64,000 nt of DNA from Shewanella marisflavi (GTDB lineage: Bacteria > Pseudomonadota > Gammaproteobacteria > Enterobacterales > Shewanellaceae): assembly GCF_023283925.1 (NCBI RefSeq), contig NZ_JAKIKX010000001.1:744001-808000 (forward strand), written 5' to 3'. The notes under the pieces were generated by a model that did no database searches, was not told the origin of the DNA, and saw only the letters and a list, made by a program, of their open reading frames with translations. Made by a program: the position numbers and the translations under genes. Within the stretch, counting starts at the first letter, position 1; every line of letters starts with the position of its first letter. Below are positions 47,101 to 56,900 of this stretch, in pieces.

Positions 47101-48135
47101 CTAGGCCAATTTGCCGTGGCATTCTTTATAACGTTTCGCTGCGCCGCAGGGGCAGGGGGCGTTGCGTGGAGTGTTGGGATAGCCTTGCTGCGCTGAATCT
47201 GCAGTCCTCGGCGCTAATGGCGTTTCAATATCCTTTGGCGGCGTGGGCAACTCGGTATCAAATGGGCGCATGCCACGAGCGGTGAGCAGGTGATTTATCT
47301 TGTTAAGGCATGCTTGTGCCTCTGGCCAGATGGCGGCGATAGCCGGGTAGTTGGCCAGCCATTTATCTGCCTTGGGCGCCGAGACGGTATAGCGCGAATG
47401 GGGCAGCTCGCCACTACTGCACTTGCTCAGCGAGTCATCCATGGGGATCTGACAAAAGTCGACAATCTTTTGGGTGGTGCCTTGAGGATCGCTGACCAGA
47501 TCATGGTAGCTCACCAGGTGCCAGCGCTCGTCGGGTAACTTGCTTAACGAGGTCATGATGTGTTCGTTGGCCTGACGCCATTGAAAGCTGGCGACCTTTT
47601 CTAATGGCGCACCCCTGAGCGCTTGCCAATTAGGTGGCAGAAGGAGAGACCAGTCACCATTCCAGCCCGGGAGTCCGGGATAGGTACGAAAACGGCCGCT
47701 GCGCCAGGCTTGCATTATGCTGGCGACATTTTCTTTGGGATCCCGCACCAGATAGATAAAGCGCGCGTCGGGAAATACCTTGTTGAGAAAATCGATACGC
47801 AGGCTATTTTTTGGGGTTTTCTCCAGAAAACGCACGGGGCCCATATCGTCATGATAGGGCTGGCCCCGGTTATCGATCAATGCCGCTTTAAAGTCATTTT
47901 TCAATTGGCGGTTGATCTCAAGATCCCAGTCAGATTCATCCAGGGCATTTGAAGCAAACCCCTTGGCGGTAATGTTGAGCTGTCTATGCTTCTCAATCAC
48001 GCCATGGCTCTCGCCGCCAATGGTCCAAAGCGACTCGCTATGGCTAAGGAGTTCAAAGAGCAGGGTGCTGCCGGATCTCGGTGCTGAGATGATGATAATA
48101 GGTCTATCGAAACAAGATTGATGCAACAAGGCCAC
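47101..48135 (-). CDS. sulfotransferase with SEC-C tail
   Basis: A 344-residue protein. The N-terminal sulfotransferase domain (about 10-290) has the PAPS loop IIIISAPRSGSTLLFELLSHS and FIYLVRDPKENVASIM. A short linker ends in a SEC-C zinc motif, CPCGAAKRYKECHG. It is the first gene of a two-gene unit: the hydroxylase starts 13 bases after its stop. Sharing the same rare tail on two unrelated enzymes suggests they act on the same target or dock to the same partner. Confidence 0.88.
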   Translation of the reverse strand: MALLHQSCFDRPIIIISAPRSGSTLLFELLSHSESLWTIGGESHGVIEKHRQLNITAKGFASNALDESDWDLEINRQLKNDFKAALIDNRGQPYHDDMGPVRFLEKTPKNSLRIDFLNKVFPDARFIYLVRDPKENVASIMQAWRSGRFRTYPGLPGWNGDWSLLLPPNWQALRGAPLEKVASFQWRQANEHIMTSLSKLPDERWHLVSYHDLVSDPQGTTQKIVDFCQIPMDDSLSKCSSGELPHSRYTVSAPKADKWLANYPAIAAIWPEAQACLNKINHLLTARGMRPFDTELPTPPKDIETPLAPRTADSAQQGYPNTPRNAPCPCGAAKRYKECHGKLA

Positions 48136-48201
48136 CTTCTGTCGGGTGTTTAGGTATTGTTATAGTGGCTTTACTTTAATGTTATTGCAGAAAAACTCAA
48201 G

Positions 48202-48672
48202 TTAGCTTGGGGTCTTATCAAGGTATTGCATCAGCTGAAGCGGTTTACCTTGTTCTTGATAGCGGCGCTGAAGCTGTGACAATTCGGCTGGTGGGTGTTG
48301 AGGCGGCGCGAATCCATGCCTTTGATAAAATTTGCAAAGCGCGGCTTCACATAGCAGAAAGCTGGGGGCGCGACCAAGTTCTGGTTTTAGCGCGTGCATC
48401 AGTTGAGACCCAAGCCCCTGCTCTTGAAGCTTGGGATGAATCAACACGCCGGTGAGCAGGCGATAGGGACCTATGGGGCGCAGGCGCGCCGCAGCGATAA
48501 CCTCGCCGGCCATAAGCTGCCCTGCATTTGCATCAAGATAGGCGACGCATAGCGCCTCTTTTTTGCTGATCCTGGCGTGGGGCATGAATGCTTTGTAAAA
48601 GCTAAAGGCTGCCCTGCGACGCTCCGGCTCAAGCCAGTCGAGTTGTATCCTCATCTGCTCACTATCTCGCAT
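48202..48672 (-). CDS. GNAT family N-acetyltransferase
   Basis: A 156-residue acetyltransferase with GNAT motif A LTGVLIHPKLQEQGLGSQLM (Q/R-x-x-G-x-G acetyl-CoA loop) and motif B LCKFYQRHGF. N-terminal residues 1-60 are diverged. Substrate unknown. Transcribed in the same direction as the sulfotransferase, 66 bases ahead of it, so possibly in the same unit. Confidence 0.88.
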   Translation of the reverse strand: MRDSEQMRIQLDWLEPERRRAAFSFYKAFMPHARISKKEALCVAYLDANAGQLMAGEVIAAARLRPIGPYRLLTGVLIHPKLQEQGLGSQLMHALKPELGRAPSFLLCEAALCKFYQRHGFAPPQHPPAELSQLQRRYQEQGKPLQLMQYLDKTPS

Positions 48673-48840
48673 TTTGGCGCTTAATCTCCCTTGCCAGGCT
48701 TGGCCGACATATCTGCTTGCACTCTTTCGATTAAAACCTTGCGCCGCTTTGCTCAGCTTTACATTGCTTTACCCTTTAAGTGAAGGCGTCATTTTACAAT
48801 AGCGCCTCTCAATAATCCCATAGAATAAGATACCGCCTTC

Positions 48841-49959
48841 ATGGACAAGAAATATTTGCCTCTCATTTTTACCGCGCTGGCTTTGCTACTCACCTTAGGC
48901 GTTGCCCTTGCTAATAGCGGAAAAAGTGACCATGCCTCGGCAAAGCGTGCCCCAAGTGCGGCGCAGCGGACTGTGCCTGTGGCCAGTGCTTTAGTGGCAG
49001 AGCATCAGGTTTCTCAGCATCTCTCCTTGATTGGGAAATTGGCGGCGAATCGCTCGGTGCAGATCGCCTCAGAGGTGCCGGGTAAAATTCAGCAGATCGA
49101 TCTGACCGATAATCAAGAGGTCGCCCAGGGACAGATAGTCGTGCGTCTGGCCGATGCCAAAGTCAAGGCCAATCTGGCAGAGGCGAAAGCCTATCTGAAA
49201 GATGAGCAGCGAAAGTTGAGCGAGTTTAACCGTCTTATCGGCCAGCACGCCATCACCCAGACTGAGATAGATGCTCAGCTGGCCAGTGTCGATATTGCCA
49301 AGGCGCGTCTGGCGGCTGCGCAGGCGGATCTGGATTATCACACTCTGAGGGCGCCCTTTGCCGGAGTCGTGGGGCTGGTGGATTTTAGTCTGGGTAAGAT
49401 GGTTAGCGCCGGCAGTGAACTGGTGAGTCTGGATGATCTCGCCACCATGCGTTTGGATCTGCAGATCCCAGAGCGCTATCTGTCGCAGATCTATCTTGGT
49501 ATGCCGGTTGCGGCGAGCAGCAGCGCCTGGCCGGGGGAGCTATTTCACGGCAAGGTGGTCGCCATTGCCCCCAGGATTAATCCCGAAACACTCAATCTTA
49601 AGGTGCGGGTGAATTTCGACAATCCCCGTCGCCAGCTCAGGCCGGGGATGCTGGTATCGGCCAGGTTAAACTTTGCCCCAGTCACCCAGGCCGTCGTGCC
49701 GGTGCAGGCGCTGGAATATTCGGGCACTAAGCGTTTTGTCTATGTGGTTGACGATAACCAGATTGCCCGCCGCACTCTGGTAACGCTGGGGGCGCGTATC
49801 GATGATCAGGTGTTGATCGCCAGTGGCCTTGAGTTAGGGCAGAGAATTGTGGTTAAGGGATTAGTCAATATGCGTGATGGCATCAAGGTTGAAGATGTTG
49901 AGGGCGCGCAGCTCGCCGACGGTGGCTCAGTGAGTGAATCGGCTGGGGAGCAAGGCTAA
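48841..49959 (+). CDS. RND efflux periplasmic adaptor (second system)
   Basis: A 372-residue membrane fusion protein with an N-terminal signal/anchor helix (no lipobox). Two lipoyl halves, VQIASEVPGKIQQIDLTDNQEVAQGQIVV and YHTLRAPFAGVVGLVDFSLGKMVS, flank an alpha hairpin of about 60 residues, then a beta-barrel. The stop and next start overlap in TAATG, so translation is coupled to the pump gene. Confidence 0.93.
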   Translation: MDKKYLPLIFTALALLLTLGVALANSGKSDHASAKRAPSAAQRTVPVASALVAEHQVSQHLSLIGKLAANRSVQIASEVPGKIQQIDLTDNQEVAQGQIVVRLADAKVKANLAEAKAYLKDEQRKLSEFNRLIGQHAITQTEIDAQLASVDIAKARLAAAQADLDYHTLRAPFAGVVGLVDFSLGKMVSAGSELVSLDDLATMRLDLQIPERYLSQIYLGMPVAASSSAWPGELFHGKVVAIAPRINPETLNLKVRVNFDNPRRQLRPGMLVSARLNFAPVTQAVVPVQALEYSGTKRFVYVVDDNQIARRTLVTLGARIDDQVLIASGLELGQRIVVKGLVNMRDGIKVEDVEGAQLADGGSVSESAGEQG

Positions 49960-52900
49960 TGTTGCTGTCGGATATATCGGTTAAACGTCCGGTTGTGGCG
50001 ATTGTGCTCAGTCTGCTGCTGTCTGTTTTCGGCTTGGTGAGTTTCTCTAAACTAGCGGTGCGAGAGATGCCGGATGTTGAGAGCCCTGTGGTGACAGTGA
50101 TGACCACCTATAGCGGCGCCTCCGCCAGCATCATGGAGAGTCAGATCACCACAGCGTTAGAAGATGAGCTGACCGGTATCAGTGGTATAGATGAGATCAC
50201 ATCTGTGACTCGCAATGGCATGTCCCGTATTACCATTAGCTTCGATTTAGATTGGGATCTGACCGAAGGGGTGAGCGATGTGCGCGATGCGGTCGCTCGG
50301 GCGCAGCGACGTCTGCCCGATGAGGCCGATGAGCCCATCGTCTCTAAGGATAATGGTTCCGGCGAGCCCTCGGTCTATATCAATTTAAGTTCCAGCACCA
50401 TGGACAGAACCCAGCTGACCGATTATGCCCAGCGGGTGTTGGAGGACAGGTTTAGCCTGATCACCGGGGTGAGTTCGGTCAACCTCTCCGGCGGCCTGTA
50501 CAAGGTGATGTATGTGCAGCTGGATCCTGAGTTGATGGCCGGGCGCGGGGTGACTACTACAGATATTATCAACGCGCTGCGCAGCGAGAACCTGGAGAGC
50601 CCTGGCGGCGAGGTGCGTAACGACACGACAGTAATGACGGTGCGCACCGCCAGACTCTATCTGCATCCTGAAGATTTCGATTACTTAGTGGTGCGTAGCG
50701 CCAGCGATGGCAGCCCCATCTATCTTAAAGATGTAGCCTCGGTGTTTATTGGCGCCGAGAATGAAAACTCGACCTTTAAGAGCGATGGTGTGCCCAACCT
50801 GAGCTTAGGAATCGTGGCTCAGTCAGATGCTAACCCACTGCTGGTGGCACAGCGGGTACATCAGGAAGTGGACAAGCTGCAGAAATTCCTGCCAGAAGGA
50901 ACTCAGCTGTCGGTCGATTATGACTCGACCGTGTTTATCGACCAATCTATCGGTGAAGTCTATAACACCCTCTATATCACAGGTGCCTTAGTGGTCTTGG
51001 TGCTCTATCTGTTTATCGGTCAGGCGCGGGCGACCCTGATCCCGGCGGTCACTGTGCCTGTGTCGCTGATCTCGGCCTTTATCGCCGCCAACTATTTGGG
51101 TTATTCCATCAATCTGTTGACCTTGATGGCGCTCATTTTAGCCATCGGCCTGGTGGTGGATGATGCCATCGTGGTTGTTGAAAACATCTTTCACCATATC
51201 GAGCGGGGTGAACCAGCGATTCTGGCGGCCTATAAAGGCGCGAGAGAGGTGGGGTTTGCTGTGGTGGCGACGACGGCAGTACTTGTGATGGTGTTTCTAC
51301 CCATCTCATTTATGGATGGCATGGTGGGTCGACTCTTTACCGAGTTTTCCGTGATGCTTGCCGTGGCAGTGATCTTCTCATCCATTATCGCGCTAACCCT
51401 GACCCCGGTACTGGGCAGTAAGCTGCTCAAGCATAAGCACCAGCCCAATGGTCTCAATCGGCTCATGGACAAGGGATTTTCCCGCCTGGAAGCGGTTTAT
51501 CGTCGCTGCGTAGCCTGGGCGGTGCGCTATCGACTGGCGGCGCCTGTGGTCATTATCGCCTGCGTGGTTGGTAGCGCTTTCTTGATGCGCCAAGTACCCG
51601 CGCAGCTGGCACCGCAGGAAGACAGGGGAGTTATCTTCGCCTTTGTTAAAGGGGCAGAGGGGACCAGTTACAACCGAATGACCGCCAATATGGATATCGT
51701 CGAGCAGCGTTTGATGCCCTTGCTCAGTCAGGGGGTGATCAAATCTTTTAGCATCCAGGCGCCAGCTTTTGGTGGCCGAGCCGGAGATCAAACCGGTTTT
51801 GTTATCATGCAGCTCGAAGATTGGAAGATGCGTGATATTAATGCGCAGCAGGCGCTAGGTATCGTTGCTAAGGCCTTAAAAGGCATACCAGATGTGATGG
51901 TCAGGCCCATGTTGCCAGGCTTTAGAGGGCAGTCCAGTGAGCCGGTGCAGTTTGTTCTGGGGGGCACAGATTATGATGAGCTGTTTCAGTGGGCCAGTGA
52001 GCTTAAGGCCATCGCTGATGCATCGCCTGTGCTGACCGGCGCCGATCTCGATTATGCCGAAACCACACCCGAGCTGCTGGTGAGTGTGGACAGGCAGCGC
52101 GCCGCCGAGCTTGGGATCAGTGTCTCTCAGGTGTCTCAGACCCTGGAGGTGATGCTGGGTGGGCGCAGCGAGACCAGCTTCATTGAGCGTGGAGAAGAGT
52201 ATGATGTCTATCTGCGGGGCCGGGAGGAGAGCTTTAACAGCATGGCAGATCTGAGTCAGATCTATATGCGCGCCGCCAACGGTGAGTTAGTGACCCTAGA
52301 TGCCATCACCCATGTGGAGGAGGTCGCCTCGGCCCATAAGCTCAGCCACACCAATAAACAGAAGTCTATCACCCTTAAGGCCAATCTCGGTGAGGGTTAT
52401 ACCTTAGGTCAGGCATTGGATTTTCTCGATGCCAAGGCGATCGACCTGCTGCCTGGGGATATCAGTATCAGCTATACGGGTGAATCCAAAGAGTTTAAGG
52501 AAAATCAAAGTAGCGTCATGCTGGTCTTTGCATTAGCTCTGCTGGTGGCTTATCTGGTGCTTGCGGCGCAATTTGAAAGTTTTATCAATCCCTTAGTGGT
52601 AATGTTAACTGTACCTATGGGGATCTTGGGCGGCTTTATCGGCCTCTATATGATGGGGCTTGGGCTTAACATCTATAGTCAGATTGGCATGATCATGTTG
52701 ATCGGCATGGTGACCAAGAACGGCATATTAATCGTCGAGTTTGCTAATCAGTTGCGGGATCGAGGAGTGTCGCTGGATCAGGCGATTATCGATGCCTCGG
52801 CGCGGCGACTGCGACCAATTTTAATGACAGCCGTTACCACGCTTATTGGCGCTGTTCCCTTGATCTTATCCACTGGCGCCGGCGCAGAGAGCCGTGTCGC

Positions 52901-53060
52901 CGTCGGTACAGTCGTCTTCTTCGGGATGGCGTTTGCGACCTTGGTTACTCTGTTGGTGATCCCTGCCATGTATCGTCTGATCTCGGGGCGCACCCGTTCA
53001 CCAGGCTTTGTGGCCCAGCAGCTCGATGAGGCCATTGCTAAGCAAGAAGCCCTTAGCTAG
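49959..53060 (+). CDS. RND efflux pump, AcrB-like (second system)
   Basis: A 1033-residue inner-membrane RND pump. Begins MLLSDISVKRPVVAIVLSLLL, TM4 proton relay [14 protein letters not shown], later MIMLIGMVTKNGILIVEFANQ. This N-terminus and the lack of a lipoprotein adaptor resemble the MexK/OqxB-unlike VexF/AcrB-distant HAE-1 group; substrates unknown. No outer-membrane channel gene follows. An imperfect 19-base direct duplication spans the stop codon (53044-53078). Confidence 0.93.
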   Translation: MLLSDISVKRPVVAIVLSLLLSVFGLVSFSKLAVREMPDVESPVVTVMTTYSGASASIMESQITTALEDELTGISGIDEITSVTRNGMSRITISFDLDWDLTEGVSDVRDAVARAQRRLPDEADEPIVSKDNGSGEPSVYINLSSSTMDRTQLTDYAQRVLEDRFSLITGVSSVNLSGGLYKVMYVQLDPELMAGRGVTTTDIINALRSENLESPGGEVRNDTTVMTVRTARLYLHPEDFDYLVVRSASDGSPIYLKDVASVFIGAENENSTFKSDGVPNLSLGIVAQSDANPLLVAQRVHQEVDKLQKFLPEGTQLSVDYDSTVFIDQSIGEVYNTLYITGALVVLVLYLFIGQARATLIPAVTVPVSLISAFIAANYLGYSINLLTLMALILAIGLVVDDAIVVVENIFHHIERGEPAILAAYKGAREVGFAVVATTAVLVMVFLPISFMDGMVGRLFTEFSVMLAVAVIFSSIIALTLTPVLGSKLLKHKHQPNGLNRLMDKGFSRLEAVYRRCVAWAVRYRLAAPVVIIACVVGSAFLMRQVPAQLAPQEDRGVIFAFVKGAEGTSYNRMTANMDIVEQRLMPLLSQGVIKSFSIQAPAFGGRAGDQTGFVIMQLEDWKMRDINAQQALGIVAKALKGIPDVMVRPMLPGFRGQSSEPVQFVLGGTDYDELFQWASELKAIADASPVLTGADLDYAETTPELLVSVDRQRAAELGISVSQVSQTLEVMLGGRSETSFIERGEEYDVYLRGREESFNSMADLSQIYMRAANGELVTLDAITHVEEVASAHKLSHTNKQKSITLKANLGEGYTLGQALDFLDAKAIDLLPGDISISYTGESKEFKENQSSVMLVFALALLVAYLVLAAQFESFINPLVVMLTVPMGILGGFIGLYMMGLGLNIYSQIGMIMLIGMVTKNGILIVEFANQLRDRGVSLDQAIIDASARRLRPILMTAVTTLIGAVPLILSTGAGAESRVAVGTVVFFGMAFATLVTLLVIPAMYRLISGRTRSPGFVAQQLDEAIAKQEALS

Positions 53061-53927
53061 GTAAGAAGCCCTTAGCTAAGCAAAGAGCCATTTGCGAACG
53101 GAGAAATGCTTAAGTTAAGTCGTTAGTTCTATTTTTCAGCCTAGTCCTAAAGCAGGGCTAGGCTGGTATAAGCCCCTATAGTCCTGTCGTAATCGCTAAT
53201 TGCTCATTGCAAAAAACAACGGGGGGAATCGACGCCTGTTAACGACTTAAAGTACCAAGTCGGCGTTAAGCTGTTTTGCTAGAAATATCTCATTAGCCAA
53301 ACTATGAGTTATTAGCGTTAAACCTTGATTGTTCTATTAGATTTATTTCATGTTTTTCATTTGTGGGTATTTCACTTTCAAGTTGAAAATTTTGCATAGT
53401 GTTTAGGATATGAATATTTCTTGCGATATGTTGATTAAAAATTCATCTTTAATCCTTTTGTCGGCTGAGTGTCATTTATACGACGACATACTTAAGTATG
53501 AGTTCATTTCACTATCTGTTTAATTAAATAATCTGTTATCAATATAAGTGATTGATAATAAGTGGTTTAATTTCATATTGAGCTTTTACTTTAGTTGCGC
53601 CTTGTTTATTTATTGAGCTGTTCATTGCAGTGTCAATTAAATAGCATTATGGCGCGCTAAGTAACCTATTCACTAAAAGCTCGACGATCCTCCTGTTTAC
53701 GCGTATCAAATTAGTTAAAGATGTTGCATTTTGTATCAATGGCGTGTTAAATCCGCTTTCTATCACACTTTAGTCTCACTTTAAGCTGCCAAAGTTAATT
53801 CCTCTGGTTAGGTGTTTCTTTGCCTGGATTTCTTTGGTAGCAATATAGGGAACACATTTATTGTGAGATGAAAGTGGAGTATGGGGTCATTTAAAAAATA
53901 AAAAATTTTAGTCATAGGTTTAGTGAA
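53061..53927. other. long AT-rich region upstream of pilY1
   Basis: About 870 bases with no credible ORF. It contains a hairpin (53137-53165), a 14-base palindrome CATACTTAAGTATG (53487-53500), a dyad TTATCAAT-N7-ATTGATAA (53536-53558), and two GTATCAA copies near 53705 and 53732. Base composition is distinctly AT-richer than neighbouring genes. It is likely a complex promoter region for pilY1 or a decayed insertion. Confidence 0.6.
53137..53165 (+). terminator. hairpin after the RND pump gene
   Basis: CAGCCTAG / CTAGGCTG with two further C-G pairs and one wobble, loop TAAAGCA. No T tract follows, so termination is uncertain. Confidence 0.45.
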
Positions 53928-56900
53928 ATGGATATTTTGCGTGCTGGTCAGTCTGGTTTGGTCAATATCATAGTGCGGCGAAAGGGAGGGTTGGCTCAAG
54001 GCCTTGTCGCCTTGTTGACTGCCATCATGAGTCTTCTCTCGGCAGCTTCTTGGGCCGATGATACCGAGCTGTATGTTTATGAGGCCAGTGCCCGAACGGG
54101 CGCCAGGCCGCAGATCCTGATCATCTTCGATAACTCTGGCAGTATGAGCACCACTGTCTATGACGTGGATAAGCCTTATACACCGGGGGCCGGTGGTGGT
54201 GCTAAAGTCAATAACGGCAAGAAAGGAATGCTCTACTATGTCAAAGGCGATCAGGGCAAGAATAAGCTGCCCAACCCCGATGATCCCAACGAGCGACGTA
54301 AGTTTTCTGGCACCATTAACAGCTGTGGCAGTTCTTGGGAGTTTCTTAACGAGTACGGGGTGTTTACCGGCTTCTTTCGCAAGTATACCTTTAGCGGCGC
54401 CAACGGTGCCTGGCGTGAGTTTGGTGATAACAATGGCCTGAATGCCAAGGCGGTGGATTGCTATGAAGACATTCAAGAAGGCAATTATCTCAACGCTAAG
54501 GGACTAACCTCAGGCCTGCCTGTCGATAGTTTGGGTTCTCCCACAACACCTATCATGTATAACAATGTCACGAGTAGTTCGAGTGACAGCATCAAGAAAA
54601 CGGCCAAGGAGCAGGCGCAGCTCACGGGCTTTGGTACCGGGCGGGTTTTGACCGTCTATACCGAGGACTATCTGCGTTGGCACCACAATAACAAAAAGAA
54701 GAAAGAAGATAAGACTCGATTAGAGCTGGCTAAAGACGCAATCAAAAACGTCATCTTAACGACCCCCGGGGTGGATTTTGGTCTGGCGATTTTTAACATG
54801 AATGGTCCAGACGACACTCTGGTTAATGGTCGTAACGGCGGCCGTATCATCAAAGCGATTCAGACCCTGTCTCCTGGGCAAAAAAAGACACTGCTCAATG
54901 GTGTAAAAGATATTGAGTATGGCTGGAATACCCCGCTGTGCGAAACCCTTTATGAAGCCTATCGTTACTTTGCCGGTAAATCTGTGCTGTTTGGTGATGA
55001 TGATAAGGATTATACCTACAAGTCATGGGGGCGATGGGTCACTTATAGAGCCAGAAATAATGATAGTTTGGACAAGGACGCGCTAGATAAGAACAACACT
55101 TCTCTTTATCAGTCGCCCTTTAAGAAGTGCCAAAACAACGCCTATATCGTTTTTATCACAGATGGAGAACCGACCCTAGATAGCGCTGCAGATAAGGATG
55201 TGATTGCATTGACCGGCGGTGTTGACAAGCACAGCACCAGCTACATGAGTGCACTTTCAAGCTGGATGTACCGCCAAGATGTCAATCCTAACTTGGATGG
55301 GGATCAGCATGTGATCACTCACACCATAGGTTTCAGTGAAGGTGCAAAAAAGGCCGAAGATCTGCTCAAGAAGGTGGCGAGCAAGGGGGGCGGAAGCTAT
55401 TTTGATGCCACCGACGCCACTAAGTTACAAGGCTCGATTCAGCAGGCGGTGAATGAGGTGTTGGCAAATAGCGCTAGTTTTACTTCGCCCTCTGTAGCCA
55501 GTAATAACTTCAACCGCACCCAGACATTCAACTATGCCTATTACTCCATGTTTCTGCCCGACAGAGGACCGCGCTGGACTGGGAATATCAAAAAATTCAG
55601 GGTTGCCGCAGATGGTACAGTCTTGGACGCCGAGGATAAGTTAGCGATAGGCGATGACGGCAATATTAAAGATGATGCCTGCTCCTTTTGGACGCCCAAG
55701 ACGCTTTGTGGTGACGGCAACGATGTGCGTAAGGGCGGGGTGCTGTCTGCCATGCAGAGTGCCGATAGCCGAACTCTTTACAGCAACCTGGGTGGCGGCA
55801 TGGACAAGCTCGGCCTGTCCGCGGCGGCCACGAAGGCGGGTGGTCAGGATGCGCTGGCAAGTTACATGGGCGTAGATAAGAGTCAGCTCAAGGATCTATT
55901 TGACTGGGCCAAGGGGCTGGATGTCGACAATGACAAGAACCAGACGGCCGTTGCCGATCCCGCCAAAAACTGGCGTAGTGACATCATGGGCGATGCCTTG
56001 CATTCAAAGCCCTTGGCCCTCAATTTCGGCAGTAAGTCCAGCCCGGATATTCGTATCCTGGTGGGCACTAACCATGGCTTCATGCATATGTTCAAGGATG
56101 ACACCAGTGCCAATGAAGTTAGCGAAAGCTGGGCCTTCATGCCCTATGAAGTGCTGCCAAATATTCAGACCCTGAGAAACAATGTGCCAACGGGCGTGCA
56201 TTCGGTTTACGGCGTCGATGGCTCTCCTGTTGCCTATGTGAAAAATGGCGCCTCAGGCATAGAAAAAGCCTGGCTCTTCTTCGGCATGCGCCGGGGCGGT
56301 GACAGTTACTATGCCCTGGACATCAGTAACCCTGATTCGCCAAGCTTTAAGTGGCGTATCGATGCCAGCTCACCGGGCATGGGCGAGTTGGGTCAATCTT
56401 GGTCGACGCCAGTGGTGACCACGATCCGTAGCTCCAGCGGCCCGGAAAAGCCTGTACTTATCTTCGGCGCCGGATACTCGCCTGCGGGTAAAGATAGCAA
56501 GAGTGTCGGCAAGAAAGACAGCAAGGGACGCGGCGTATTCATCGTCGATGCCGACACCGGCAAGCTTATTCATCAGTTTGGCGTAGGTGGAGGAACCGCC
56601 CTGTCTGGTATTCAGGACAGTATTCCAAGCAGTGTGGCCGTGCTTGATGCCAGCGGTGATGGCAATACTGATCGTATCTATGCGGTCGATACTGGCGGCA
56701 GTGTCTGGCGCATGGATATGCCAAAAGCAGATAAGAGCAGTTGGTCGGCCTTTAAGTTTGCCGACCTGGGTGGCAAGTCACTCCTGCAGAATCGCCGCTT
56801 TTATTCAGCCCCTGTGGTGGCGCAGACCATGTTTAATAATGTCTCTGTAGTGGATTATGTGTCCAACGGCCAGACAACACGGGTGACCACCAGTCAGAAT

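Noticed and set aside
53808..54476. Minus-strand ORF of 222 codons
   Set aside because: It is antisense to the start of pilY1, whose signal peptide and VWA motif are clear.
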